A stretch of DNA of 64,000 nt from Tillus elongatus (GCA_964006375.1 OZ023262.1:51158960-51222959), one strand, 5' to 3'; shown: positions 1 to 13,767, counted from the stretch's first letter. The notes: generated from the letters alone by a model not told the origin. Translations and numbers: made by a program.

Positions 1-433
1 GTAAAACGAACGACAATACGGTTGAAGCTGAAACTAAGGACTTGTAAGATACTACTTGCGGCATTTTCTTTACATAGCCCGTATTCGCTTTACGTTTAAG
101 TTGCCAATTTTGACGTGTCCAATCGCGACTTTAAGAGGAAAAGTTATAAAATTTTCAGACATATTTTTCTGGCATTTCTTGACCTTTTTGCACCAAAAAA
201 CTCAGTCTTTGTGACAAAATAGATTTTACTAAGTGAGATGTAAGACACGAAGCACGTGCCGCCACCTCGTTGCGGAACCAAGTAATATGTTGTCACGGCA
301 GCTCCAAATAACACAGAATGTTAAAAAATAGAGACTGTATACAACCAACTAACAATTTAGTAAATTGTGAGCCCTGGTCCATTTCTACCCTAATATAGGG
401 ATAAAGTATGTAAGGCTAGATGCATTCTCACCA

Positions 434-494
434 CAATCAGAACCGTAGACCGGTTTCGCTCTAATTAGAGCTCGTCGGTACGGCATACTAATTG
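434..494 (-). ncRNA. Hammerhead ribozyme copy with a core substitution
   Basis: Read on the minus strand this is a type I hammerhead. Stem I is GCCGTA with TACGGT plus an outer CAATTAG/CTGATTG helix. Stem II is GCTCT-AATT-AGAGC. GAAA follows, then a palindromic stem III ACCGGT and the cleavage-site C. The first core strand reads CCGACGA instead of CTGANGA, a U4-to-C change expected to damage or abolish cleavage. The other helices are intact. Confidence 0.7.
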
Positions 495-752
495 CAGCGG
501 AAATACACATATAAAGCAATACGGCTATGGTAGCCAGCCCTCCAACACAAAGTGAGATGTAAGACACGAAGCACGTGCCGCCATCTCGTTACGGAACCAA
601 GTAGTATGTTGTCAAGCAAGTAGTTTGTTGTGTGACAACATACTACTTGGTTCCGCAACGAGGTGGGGGCACGTGCTTCGTGTCTTACATCTCACTTAGT
701 GTTGGTGAACTGGCTACTATAGCCGTATTACTTTATAGGTGTATTTTCTCTG

Positions 753-813
753 CAATTAGAATGCCGTACTGACGAGGTCTAATTAGAGCGAAACCGGCCT
801 ACGCTTCTAATTC
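753..813 (+). ncRNA. Hammerhead ribozyme copy, probably inactive
   Basis: Core strand CTGACGA (769-775) and GAAA (790-793) fit the hammerhead consensus. The outer stem I pair AATTAG/CTAATT and the inner GCCGTA/TACG are present. Stem II (GGTCT-AATT-AGAGC) has one mismatch. Stem III reads ACCGGC instead of ACCGGT, so the U before the cleavage C is lost. Sequence and fold therefore mark a family member, but cleavage is unlikely. Confidence 0.65.
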
Positions 814-1180
814 TGGTGAGAGAGCAACTAGCCTTACAGAATATATTTTGTTATTTACACAAAATATTTTGCTTTTGTGCGTTTGTCTGGTCATCAGTGG
901 CACCCATTTTTTAAAATGCCTATAATTTTTCTGTCTTTCAACCTATAGATCTAAATTTTGGTACACGGTCTATCAAATTTGGTTGCCGTAACTTTGGAAC
1001 TTATAATATTTTTTTTCGAAAGGAAACACAAAATTTTTCGGGCAAAATTAGGCCGATTTTCCTAGCTAACTAACCTATCCAATCCATTGCAGAAGGAAGA
1101 TACCCACCAAATTTGATCGAAATCGGCCCATTTTTTCGAGTTATCGGTGTGATAGATGCCACTTTTTGAATTTTTTCTAT

Positions 1181-1562
1181 TTTTTTTTTTGAAATACTAT
1201 GACGGTGACGGCCCATTAGAATATTTCAGAGACTACTTGGATTGGGATTTTGGAAATTTGGGTAGCAGTGTTGTGGAGCATGCCCTACTCAAGTAAACTA
1301 ATGGCGTCTACGTACCACTTCCGGTTATACGGGAAGTTGACGTCATATTTGATATTTTAAATGAAACATCGAGTGTATTATGACATTGTTAGAATCTACG
1401 TCACGTTTTAGGTGGTCTTTCAAATCTCCCTATTCCTAAAACCAACCGTTTTGAAGGTTTATTATTTTTTTCAAAAAAAAAACCAGTAATTAATTTAAAA
1501 ACATGTGTATTTCACACTAACAAAGATGGAGATGCAATATTGATAGGAGGACTGGACAGGAG
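1181..1562. other. No gene recognised
   Basis: AT-rich DNA with poly-T and poly-A runs. I see no coding sequence, RNA gene or repeat unit shared clearly with the rest of the window. Confidence 0.5.
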
Positions 1563-2291
1563 GACTAGCTGGATCCTAGAGCTTCCCATATATACTTTCA
1601 AAGTGGCACTTATTGCATCCATGGTGTTGGAAATTTAATGCCGAATTTAGTTTAATTCAAACCTTTATAAGTCGGTTTTCTCAACACCCTGTATGTTTTT
1701 GCATATCCTGAGTCAAAAGTTAATTCCTTTTTGAACGCTATAAGGGTTTCCTTTACCTATCTGTTGTACTTTGTAAGTTATCTACTGTTTTTTGTGTAAT
1801 CATCTAAATTCATGTAATCCTGTTTTGGGAGGATGGCTGCGAGTTCTTAGCAAAACTTCAAAATAAACAGGTAAGCTGTCATCAGTTATTTGTTGTTAGT
1901 TTCTCTGGCCTATTTTAGTGTTAATCTAGAATTCTCAACTCGTGCCGCAGAATATGATTTAGGCATTTCACGAACGTCTCTTCACAGAATGCTAAGAACT
2001 AATGGTATGCATTCATACAAATTTAAGCTACTTTCTGCCCTTCATCGCTGTGATGCCGTCCAGTGGTACAATTTTCTAAAGTGATGTTAGTGCGACACCA
2101 AGAAGATCCACAATTTTTGCGACATATTGTATGGACAGTCGAATCAACATTTACGAGAGAATGTATTTTTATTAGAAATAATTCATTTTTGGTTACATGA
2201 AAATGCTGATATTATCGGGAAAAGAAATTTTCACAACAAAAATAAAGCCACTTTGAAAGTATATATGGGAAGGGGACCTAGCTAGTTCTGC
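1563..2291 (+). pseudogene. Decayed mariner/Tc1 transposase inside inverted repeats
   Basis: The plus strand from 1890 has a helix-turn-helix-like stretch (STRAAEYDLGISRTSLHRML) followed by a KLLSALHRCD segment, both typical of mariner-type transposases. After a stop near 2083 the next frame continues with a recognisable first-catalytic-region remnant (IVWTVESTFTRE), where the usual aspartate is a V. No second or third catalytic block is seen, so the copy is internally deleted and frameshifted. A perfect 26-bp inverted repeat lies at 1582-1607 and 2247-2272, with weaker pairing outward to 1563 and 2291. These are candidate terminal repeats of a roughly 0.73-kb relic. The family beyond mariner/Tc1 cannot be fixed. 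Confidence 0.6.
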
Positions 2292-2360
2292 TGTGAATAT
2301 TGCGGCTCTATCTTTCTTACTGTAAAATACACACGGTATAATCGGAAGTGGTACATGGTC

Positions 2361-4391
<2,031 letters not shown>

Positions 4392-4461
<70 letters not shown>
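4392..4461. repeat. (TA)n microsatellite
   Basis: About 70 bp of TA directly after the right mariner terminus. Confidence 0.97.
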
Positions 4462-4464
<3 letters not shown>

Positions 4465-5017
4465 ATATCTCTTTATCAGCGAAGTTTTTCTACGCAACAT
4501 TCGCCAAAACAGTAATGATATTTCAACTCAAAATTGTACTTTTCATACCAAATGTCCAGGTAAGAAATTGCTGCAAAGAGAAACAAACCCCTTAGTAACA
4601 GCAAATTTGACTGTTTCACGTCGCTCCTCGAACAAACAAGCACTTCTAGGGTTTGTTCAACGATTTCCTGTCTTTTATTGGTAAATTGAATGTGTTACTA
4701 AATTGAAAATAAAAAACATAAAGGATAATGACCTCAAGGGAATTCGTGCAAACACCTTGGTCTCGATTTACGTATGTGTTTATAAAACGAACTTCTGTGT
4801 TATCTCAATCTTCGCGAATATTACACAACACACGTGAGATCTCTGGCAGCTCAGTAAAAATATAAGGGTTGTTATCACCACCCTTCAGGGGTTGATGTGA
4901 CAAAGTTGAGTTTTATGTCAAAACATGTCCCCCTCAATACTAAAATCAACGTGTTTCAGCGTTTCTTAAAAAAAATTTCTCTGGACGTAAATCAGTCTGT
5001 TTCGTTTTCAATGCGCC

Positions 5018-5126
<109 letters not shown>

Positions 5127-5559
5127 ATATCTCTTTATCAGCGAAGTTTTTCTACGCAACATTCGCCAAAACAGTAATGATATTTCAACTCAAAATTGTA
5201 CTTTTCATACCAAATGTCCAGGTAAGAAATTGCTGCAAAGAGAAACAAACCCCTTAGTAACAGCAAATTTGACTGTTTCACGTCGCTCCTCGAACAAACA
5301 AGCACTTCTAGGGTTTGTTCAACGATTTCCTGTCTTTTATTGGTAAATTGAATGTGTTACTAAATTGAAAATAAAAAACATAAAGGATAATGACCTCAAG
5401 GGAATTCGTGCAAACACCTTGGTCTCGATTTACGTATGTGTTTATAAAACGAACTTCTGTGTTATCTCAATCTTCGCGAATATTACACAACACACGTGAG
5501 ATCTCTGGCAGCTCAGTAAAAATCAGTTGAGTTTAGCGCAAAAACAGAACCCGCGCGAC

Positions 5560-5567
5560 TATAAATA
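5560..5567 (+). promoter_or_regulatory. Possible TATA box
   Basis: TATAAATA in a locally GC-richer context (CCGCGCGAC just before it). It may belong to a pol II promoter of an unidentified retroelement or LTR fragment. No initiator or gene could be tied to it. Confidence 0.2.
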
Positions 5568-5732
5568 GAAGGAACGGAGAGAAAGGCCGTGTGACGGATT
5601 TGATATTTGTCGGTATCACGCACCGACCGAGTTCCAGTAATTACACATTTTCCCCTTACGTCGTGTTACAGTTAAAATCATTGGCGGCGAAAAACTGTAT
5701 TTTTAAGGAAAGGTTAAGCATTGTTTTTAACC

Positions 5733-6065
5733 AGGTCTTGGTGATGCAATGGTTAGAACGTGTTACTCTAAACCCAAAGGTACTGGGTTCGATTCCCAGC
5801 AGTTGACCCTTTCACTTTTTCAGTATATACTATAAAATTAACATCAACCGAGGTTCTGCCATTATGTTTGAGCAAATTACATATCTCCACTTCCGCCCTT
5901 AGGAGGGGGGCGTAAAGTCATCTGTCCCGTTAACGATGCGATGTTGGGCACGTTAAAGATCCCTACTCTTCTTACGGAAATTCAGGGGTTCGACAAAATT
6001 TAGAGGATAGATGGCGACCCTGTCATACATATATACTTAAAACAAGAACTCAATAAATAACCTGA
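5733..6065 (+). mobile_element. tRNA-derived SINE
   Basis: A tRNA-like head at about 5735-5803 has a pol III A box (TGGTGATGCAATGG) and a strong B box (GGTTCGATTCC at 5787-5797) inside a paired CTGGG...CCCAG T-arm. The acceptor stem does not pair as in a real tRNA, so it is not a functional tRNA gene. A body of about 250 bp follows, with a 'gggcacgttaaagatccct' block and an A/T-rich tail (caataaataac). A diverged head with the same anticodon-arm context is near 22,800-22,880. Confidence 0.6.
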
Positions 6066-6354
6066 CCAAAGGATCTGTTTAGATGCCTGGGTGAGTTGTT
6101 TGTAATGTATTAATGTGTAAAAATAATTCTAAAAAGGCAATGCAAAGTGGAGATATACTTTCATTCTCATCTTTTCCAAAAGGAGTAGAAATAAAATTAT
6201 TAAGCAAATTTTCAGATAAGCTGACAGACGGTTTTTTTTTTAATGAGAAATATGCTTAGAACTCCCCTTGGATGCGTAAACCACAAGAAAAAATTTCGTG
6301 CAAAGAACCCTAAAGTACCAGGAGAGAATAGGGGTTCTTGGCGGCAAAAAATAT

Positions 6355-6800
6355 AAAAAACTCTGGACGCAGCAAGTCCGTTATGGAAGTGAATTTTCAT
6401 AAAAATGTTTTTAATTACAAATATATCGCAAATGCGAGCAGGCATCAATTTGGTTACCGGTATAACCTATATAGTAGGAACAATGTAACATATTTTATCA
6501 AAATAATTATTTGAAAATGTACAAAAATTTTCCGTTCCGTACCTTTAAATGTTTCCGAGAAAACTGGTCTCCTAGCCAATGAATCTGAGGTTAATAGCAA
6601 ATTGAATTAATGAAATTTAAAACATTTAATGAAAATTCGCAACCAAAACGCCCTTGCTGCGTTCAAACAAAAATTTTCCAAAAATAAAGGTAAATGTTGG
6701 TTTCCTAACCAACAAAACTTACGTTAATAGCAAATTGAGTTATTGAAATTTGAAGGATTTAATGAAAATTTTCTACCAAAACGCACTTACTGCGTCCAGA
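6355..6800. mobile_element. B-repeat, MITE-like element with inverted ends
   Basis: The left end reads CTGGACGCAGCAAGT and continues GAAGTGAATTTTCATAA. The right end near 6761-6800 is its inverted counterpart (ACGCACTTACTGCGTCCAG). The terminal inverted repeats are about 40 bp and include a small hairpin (ACGCA...TGCGT). There is no ORF, so it is non-autonomous, and the transposase source is unknown. Related copies are near 40,083, 41,630, 46,275 and 55,540. Confidence 0.7.
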
Positions 6801-7447
6801 TTTTTTTCTTACAAACATGCATCATATTTCGATAAAAAATGCTAAAATGCAGTAACGAATTTGTTCTACGAAAGTTAGCTAAAAATTATAGACCGTTAAA
6901 CCATAAGCTTCACTAAACCTACAGCGAAAGCATCAACTTAACTAAACCGACAGACAAAGCATCAGAGGTCTATTTGAAATGAATTTTATGTAAATATTTT
7001 AGTAAAATGAAGGGCAGTGACGGTTGAATCTGAAACTTACGGGTTCACAGAACACTCTTCTTGCAACATTTTCTTTTTACAATCCGTATTTGTTTCACGT
7101 TCTTTGCCTAAAGAGTGCCAATTTTGACATTTTAATTTGCGAGTTTGACGTTTCGAGGAAAACTCCAAAATTTGTTTCTTTAGCCGCCCGTAACTTTTTT
7201 GTCCTTAAAGTTAGAGACCTACATTTTGGTACATGTTTCACTCTAATACAAATACGCGTACCAAATTTGGTTGTCCTCACTTTGTTGCTTCCGGAGATAT
7301 GAATTTTTTTTAGAAAGGAAACACAAAATTTTTCTGGAAAACCTGGTCCGATTTTCCTGGCTAACGAACTTATCCAAGCCACTTGCAAAAGGAAGGTACT
7401 TACCAATTTTGATCAAGATCGGTCCATTATTTTTTGAGTTATTGGTA

Positions 7448-7549
<102 letters not shown>

Positions 7550-8325
7550 GGATCTCCCCATTAGTGAATTTTTTTCAGAAAATTCACTAAAAAAGAAAAT
7601 TTGAATCACCAACGACTTATGGGCCATCCTGTAATTGTAGAAATATTTTTTTAAGATATAGCTCAAGACACCTTATAATTAATGTATATAATTCTTTTTC
7701 GTGACTTGCATAATAACGGATATATTGTACTTTAAATATTTTTTACGAACATTCGACAAAAATGATATACCATTAACCGATAAACTCTATAGCCAACACT
7801 ACTACCAAAGCATCAGAGAAAGGGTTTATTTGAAATGAATTTTCTGGGAATATTTTAGTAAAATGAAGGACAATGACTATTGAAACTAAGACTTCAGGCT
7901 TTGTAAAACATTATTCTTGAGACATTTTCTTTCAATAGCTCATATTAGTTTCAGGTTCATTGCCTAAATATTATGAACTTTGACGTTTTAAACCGCGACT
8001 TTGACGGTTTGAGGAAAACCCAAATTTATTGTTCTTTAAATGCCTGTAACTTGTTTGTCCTTTAACCTACAGAGCTAAATTTTGGTAAGTAACTTACCTA
8101 TAATGATATAAACCCGTGTATGAAATTGGGTTGCCCTTACTTTGTTAATTCCAGAGAAATAATTTTTTTTCGGTATTTTTCGAAAGAAAACACAAAATTT
8201 TCCGGGAAAACCTTGGCGGATTTTCCTGGCTAACGAACGTATCCAAGCCACTTGCGGAAGGAAGGTACTCACCAAGTTTTATCAAAATAGGTCCATTATT
8301 TTTTTAGTTATAGGTGTGACACATA

Positions 8326-8329
8326 AATA

Positions 8330-8399
<70 letters not shown>
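8326..8399. repeat. (TA)n microsatellite
   Basis: About 70 bp of TA at the same internal site in the next A-repeat copy. Confidence 0.96.
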
Positions 8400-8402
<3 letters not shown>

Positions 8403-8540
8403 ATGTGAAGTCTGAAACCGACTTCGGATTTGGGTTCCAGGGGTCCTAATTAGCGCTCATTTGAAGAAATTTTTTCAAAATTCGAACGTCGAGATCTCCT
8501 CATTAGTGAATTTTTTAAAGAAAATTCACTAAAAGGAAGT

Positions 8541-9740
8541 ATACACGAAAAACGCGAAAGAAAAACAGCTTAGCCGTACTTATATAAGCTGCCTTTATCC
8601 CATTTTGCAGCTGCACCTCCTTAAAATCTTGTTTATCCCGCACAGATCAGGTCCCGTAACTTTCTTGGTGGCAGCTTTTTCTTGTAGTTTATGGCATTGA
8701 GGGTAGTTGTGAGCATGCAGAAGGAGTGTTTGGGGAATTTATGATTATTCGTTCTGTGTTTATTCCAATAAATTATTGGTTTAATTCATCCATTGGATTA
8801 TATTATTAATTACCTAAATGCCATAAGGTGTTAATTCATACAGCTAGTTGTTTAGTGTTTAAGTTTAAAGCTATATACAGGTCCGTACTAGGAATTTTCT
8901 TGATTAAGGTCGAAAAACAAGCTAAAGTGATACTAGACCACAAAGTGTGACACATCGCTGAATTTGGAATAAAAATGTCTTTCAGAATATGATATCAAAG
9001 AATGAGGGCCGTATTTAAAAAAAAATTGGGCGATGGTCCCGCAAAGACGAAACGTCGAATTCACAAATTAGCAATGTTACGTTAAGGAAAATGAAAAGTT
9101 GCTGTGGATAAGTGTCATCGGTATTGGTGTAGGTCCACGATTAAGGCCAAAGTAAAGTATCTACTATGTTAAATCAAAAAATCTAAATTCTTCAAAATAT
9201 CTCAAAAACAAAACAAAAATTCGCAGATGTCTAACCGCCAATTTGTTGGGCTTTTGAGTGCGCAACTTTTCTCTCATTTAACCAAGACTGTATCTGCTAC
9301 CGTTTAGAAGATCCCCATAGTGACCCTCCTTATCTTGGACACTGTATATAAAAATAAAAATAATGGGGAGATCCCGACTTTGGAACTTAAAAAAGTATCT
9401 TCAGACGCGGCGGTCTATTTCTTGAGCGTTTTAAAAAAATTATAAAATTTGGCCGTATACTTTCGACAATGGAGTAATTCGGCCAAAATATTTTCGAAAT
9501 GGTGGCACTTTCGGTTATACTAAAATTAAATGTCAACTTTGTTATTTCACATAGAACACTCTACATGTTCTAGCATTTCTCGATTCTACGTTAAATTATA
9601 AACACATTACCTGTTTAATGTTCTATACGTAAGTCTAAACGTTTTTGACATATGTATTTTAAATTTCATGTCGAAAATGACGTTTGCAGGCCAAAACATA
9701 ATTATGAATTTTACTTTCACATCGTCAATACGTATGGTAT
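8541..9740. other. No gene recognised
   Basis: AT-rich DNA with a short A-repeat end at about 9,360-9,420 ('ggggagatcccgactttgg'). I see no coding sequence or RNA gene. Confidence 0.5.
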
Positions 9741-9769
9741 CTCCTAAATTTCAAAAAAAAATTCGCTTA

Positions 9770-10830
9770 AACGTCGCAAAAAGTGCCAAAACATAGAAGA
9801 CATGATTTGGGAACGAACATTTTTTTGGTCTGTCAGGTCTGTATGCCTGTCTGTTAGCAGCCACGATAACTTTAGAACGAATGGAGATATCGTCTTCAAA
9901 TTTGGTATACAGTTAGTACCCAACCAACGAACGGTTCGGATTGTTTTTAGGTAAAATCGCTCCAGTGGGTAGGGGATGAATAGGGGTGATTTGGTAAAAA
10001 TTAACATATTTTCCTTAAAACTCGATTAATATAACGTTTTAGGGTATGTTTATTACAAAACTTTTAATTTCATTACACATCCGGTATTCTGTGCTGAAAT
10101 TAAATTAGGGGTAGAATGTGTGGTGGTGGAATATCAGTGACAGAAATTTCGAAACTTTTCGCTAAATGGCGTAAAAAGTTTCAAAACATATAGAAAAAAC
10201 TAATTGGGAACGATTTTTTTTGGTCTGTCGGTCTGTTGGTTCGTCGGTCTGTATGTCTGTCTATTAGTCAGCACGATAATGTTCGAACGAATTGAGATAT
10301 CGTCTTCAAATTTGGTACAGAGTTAGCAGCCGGCAAAGGAACGGTTTCAATTGTTTTTGGGAAAAACGCGCCAGGGGGTACGGGATTAATTAGGGGTGAT
10401 TTGGTGAAAATTGGCATTTTTAATATTTTAGGGTTTGTTTATTAGAAAACTATTAATTTCATCAAACAAATTTTTGCTAAAACGACGTAAAAAGTCTCAA
10501 AACCTATTGAAAAATGATTTGCGAACAATTTTTTTGTTTTGTTTGAAGGTTTGTCGGTCCGTCGCTCTGTCGGTCTGCATGTCTGTCTGTTAGTAGGCAC
10601 GATAACTTTCGAATGAACTGAAATAGCGTTTTAAAATGTCGTATAGAGTTTTTTAGAATTAAATTAGGGGTTGAATGTGAGGGGGTGGAATATTGGTGAC
10701 AGATATTTAGAATTTTTTTTGCCGAAATGGCGTAAAAAGTCCTAAAACATATATAAAACATTTCAAAACGAATTTTTTTGTCTGTCGATCGGTCGGTCTG
10801 TATGTCTGTCTTCTGTGCGTAGAGTTTAGT
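9770..10830. repeat. Diverged tandem array with GTCTGTC-rich units
   Basis: About four units start near 9,778, 10,171, 10,490 and 10,735. Each contains 'cgtaaaaagt..aaaaca', a (GTCT/GTCG)n stretch and, in the better copies, 'cacgataact', 'gagatatcgtcttcaaatt' and 'taggggtgatttgg'. Units are 250-400 bp and diverged. Function unknown; no reading frame is conserved across units. Confidence 0.75.
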
Positions 10831-12165
10831 TGCTCCTCTTATTTTTTAATCGAGAAATTTACACTTCACCATAAAATTAGTTGGGGTGATGGGCTGAATT
10901 TGGCACTTGTGTGGTGTCACGAAGTAACATAATAGCAGAAGAAGAAGAAGAAAGTTTAAGTCGCGGTGACCTTGGATTTGATCTTGGCGATAACTTTTTA
11001 GGTCAAATCAAGCTAAACTTTATATTTTCTATAAAATTGAAGTAGGAGTAATCTCTACATGAAATTCATGTCGAGATGAAATATTAAACTGTTTTGTATT
11101 TACGCCATCGACATCAAATTTGGTGCACAGGTAGCTGTTAATAACCTGATAGTTTGGATTATTTGTAAGCAAGATGGCTTCGGAAAAAAGAGAAGAAAAA
11201 TTGGGCTAAATGGGGAAACTGACACTTTACTATTAAAAATCCAGTAATATGTCGTTTAAAAAGTTGGTGGTGGGTACAGGAATACAAATATTTTCTTTGT
11301 GGTCAAGTAATAGACCGTAAGTTCATTTTACGAGAATGTCTTTCTGAGGAGCGTAAATTATCATACCAACGTGGAAGTTATGAGTCAATTTTCAGCACTA
11401 TTTTTAAATCGAACCCCCTACGTTTATTATCTCATTATTCAGCATTAAAAATTATATGAGGTTGTTGGTTCCGAACATTTTTGGTTTTAGAAATATTAGC
11501 AACTCCACATTTTCCTATTGAAAATTAACTGAAAACATATTTGACACTTACTTTTGCAAGAAATTAATAATCATATCACTAATTTTCGTTTGGAAACATT
11601 GCAGCCTCAATGTACTGATTATGCGGTGATTTTTACAGAACACAATAAAACATTCAAAAATTATCTTGCGTTTACCTAGAAAATAGACAAACCAAACTGC
11701 AGTGGGTTTACATCTAATTTGGGGCATATCTAACCCTTTTGCTATTACCATTCGTCGCCTATGGTTAGAGAATATCGAATATACACGTCGGCATCCACCA
11801 TCCACCTTTCGCAGGCACGCGAGTCGTAAACAAATCCAACAAGTAATTTACAGACCGATTTTAATCAGCTCCTGAACAACAGGCCACTCTTTATTAGAGG
11901 ATTTAGGTTTGAACCGCGGCTATAAAGTACGATTATCTGCAAGATACCGCGAGTGGCCCGTGTTGTTTTCTGATAGATACCACCTAGAAACATCTAAAAA
12001 GTCCCTAACCATTATTTTATGTAATTAACATGCACCCCCTGCCCCAAACACGTGTTGTTATGTTGTTTTAGTGCGTGGAGGATGTATAGTGTACAGGGTG
12101 TCCAGATCTAGTTGCTGCTTTTGTGGGGTATGTCGGTTATCTATAGAGATAGAAGGTTGCGGTTT

Positions 12166-12170
<5 letters not shown>
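10831..12170. other. No gene recognised
   Basis: I see no coding sequence with family features. One short minus-strand frame (11,805-11,548) has no recognisable motif. A GAA run lies at about 10,936-10,951. Confidence 0.5.

Positions 12171-12247
<77 letters not shown>
12171..12247. repeat. (TA)n microsatellite
   Basis: About 77 bp of TA touching the outer edge of the left LTR of the Gypsy element. Confidence 0.97.
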
Positions 12248-12251
<4 letters not shown>

Positions 12252-13763
12252 CGTTCTTCAAGGTTAACTTTTCAAACTGCAGAGTTATTATAACCAACTA
12301 TTTTCCAACACCGCTATGAACTAAAATATTTCTCTCTATTACTAAATGTCCATAGAACTACATTTCACTTTATGCCTTCTATGATCGCTTATGATACACC
12401 AACACTAACTTATTAGTGACTGACTTACTTTGTGTGTGGCTCGCCTATTTATACTGTCCATAGAGATTCTAGACCGTCTACACTGTTCTACACCTGTCAC
12501 TTCTGATCAATTCTATAAATATAATTCCAGAGTGTTCGCTGTTACCAACACACTTTACAAGATGCATCTCACCATATAAGTGACATAAAATTCTCATAAA
12601 GACGACTGCCAATTCCTGGCCAGAAGACCATCTTTGATTTCAGAAGAGTCACACTGCGCCCAGTAACTTTTGGTGGCAACGCTTTTATCACTAACTTCGG
12701 ACCAAGAGGGTCTTCCGTGGCAAGTCTCCTTTCATCTGTAGACTGGCTGGATATCAGGGTCTTCTTTTTGGTCCTCCATTAACCTCTGCGGGTCCCATCG
12801 ATTAACTGGTTGCACCGTTGTCCTACACATTTCGAGATTCAACCCTTCTTTGTTTTCGGCTGAGATGCAATGCTTGCATTTTGGTGGGTAAGGCCTCCTA
12901 GATAGGGCGACGGCATTACCGTGCTGTCGTCCAAGCCGGTGTTCGATGGTAGAATTGTACTCTTGGGGGCGTTCACAATCCACCTCGCCATCTGAGCCTC
13001 TGAACTTTTAAATTGAAGAAGCCAGCGGAGGGAAGCATGGTCGGTGCTTAGGATAATTTTCTTTGTTTCTTTATATCTTCTTCTCATTCCTCCTTTGATC
13101 TCTGACCTCTGACAAACTACATCTTTTGAAACTACTAATTTATTCATATCCAATAGCTCGATGTCCATATTGGCGGTTGCGCTACGTGTCTTAGACAGAG
13201 ACATACTTAAAGCTAGTACACAGTTTATTCTATTTCAAACACCCAGTTATGAATTACTGCTGACACTGATCTTCCCGAGATTCTATAAATTTCCACATTG
13301 GTCAACGAATATTCTGGAAAATATTTAGCAGCTTGAAAATCCCACTTCTGACACCAGCTGTTTCGTTCTTCGGGGTTTTGGATTTGTTGACTAACAAAAC
13401 ACAACTTCTAAAACTGCAAGGCTATTAATTATAACCAACTATTTTCCAACACCACTATCAACTAAAATATTTCTTTCTATTACTAAATGTCCATAGAGCT
13501 ATATTTCACTATATGCCTTCTATGATCGCTTATTTTACACCAACACGTTAATTATTACTGACTGACTTACTCTATGTGCCGCTCGCCTATATATACTGTC
13601 CATAGAGATTCTAGACCTTCTACACTGTTGTACACCTGTCACTTCTGGTCCGTTCTAGAAATATAATTCTAGAGTGTTTGCTGTTGCCAACATACTTTAC
13701 AAGATGCCTGTGGCGATAGAAGTGACAAAGGTCATAAACGTAATTCTCATAGAGACGGGTGTG

Positions 13764-13767
<4 letters not shown>
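12248..13767 (-). mobile_element. Deleted Ty3/Gypsy LTR retrotransposon
   Basis: Two direct repeats, about 12,248-12,612 and 13,360-13,767, share long stretches ('ttctattactaaatgtccat', 'ctgtccatagagattctag'). They are the LTRs of an element on the minus strand. On the minus strand directly inside the right LTR (13,341-13,356) is TGGTGTCAGAAGTGGG, complementary to the 3' end plus CCA of insect tRNA-Leu(CAA) as I remember it, so it is a primer-binding site. Each LTR has a TATA-type box (minus strand, about 13,594-13,605), with a TCAGTCAGT initiator-like motif about 30 bp on. Internal DNA is only about 750 bp with an RNase H remnant, so gag, protease, RT and integrase are deleted. Both outer edges lie in (TA)n. 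Confidence 0.82.
12732..13204 (-). pseudogene. Ty3/Gypsy RNase H fragment, frameshifted
   Basis: The minus strand encodes STDHASLRWLLQFKSSEAQ followed by an ARW motif. After a frameshift near 12,975 it gives PQEYNSTIEHRLGRQHGNA, then ALSRRP and a CKHC zinc-like motif. This order is diagnostic for the end of the RNase H domain in Gypsy polyproteins, just before integrase. The consensus DALSRRP has become VALSRRP. No RT precedes it. It lies between the two LTRs and is non-functional. Confidence 0.85.

Larger units (their letters stand above)
228..840. mobile_element. Retrozyme-like inverted repeat carrying two hammerhead motifs
   Basis: This 613-bp block interrupts an A-repeat and is bordered by a 9-bp candidate target-site duplication with one mismatch (219-227 ATAGATTTT, 841-849 ATATATTTT). 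From the left it holds about 1.2 units in minus orientation (the GGAACCAAGTA motif recurs at about 274 and 594, period 320 bp). An inversion point follows at about 615-640, then a partial unit in plus orientation. Each arm holds one hammerhead-type fold. There is no ORF of note. The repeat structure is seen directly. The retrozyme label is inferred from tandem hammerhead-bearing repeats known in animals. Confidence 0.7.
1..1180. repeat. A-repeat copy, split by the hammerhead insertion
   Basis: The blocks 1-227 and 841-1180 match the interior of a dispersed family seen repeatedly in this window, for example 47,780-48,335 and 7,020-7,440. Shared phrases include a 'gccaattttgacgt' block, 'ggtcatcagtggcaccca' and 'ctaactaacctatccaa'. 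The two blocks are contiguous in other copies, so the DNA between them (228-840) is an insertion. No protein-coding potential is seen. Confidence 0.75.

Noticed and set aside
5735..5803. A functional tRNA gene
   Set aside because: A and B boxes are good, but the acceptor stem does not pair and a SINE-like body and tail follow.
9770..10830. CRISPR-like array
   Set aside because: Units are long and diverged without regular spacers, and the context is eukaryotic.
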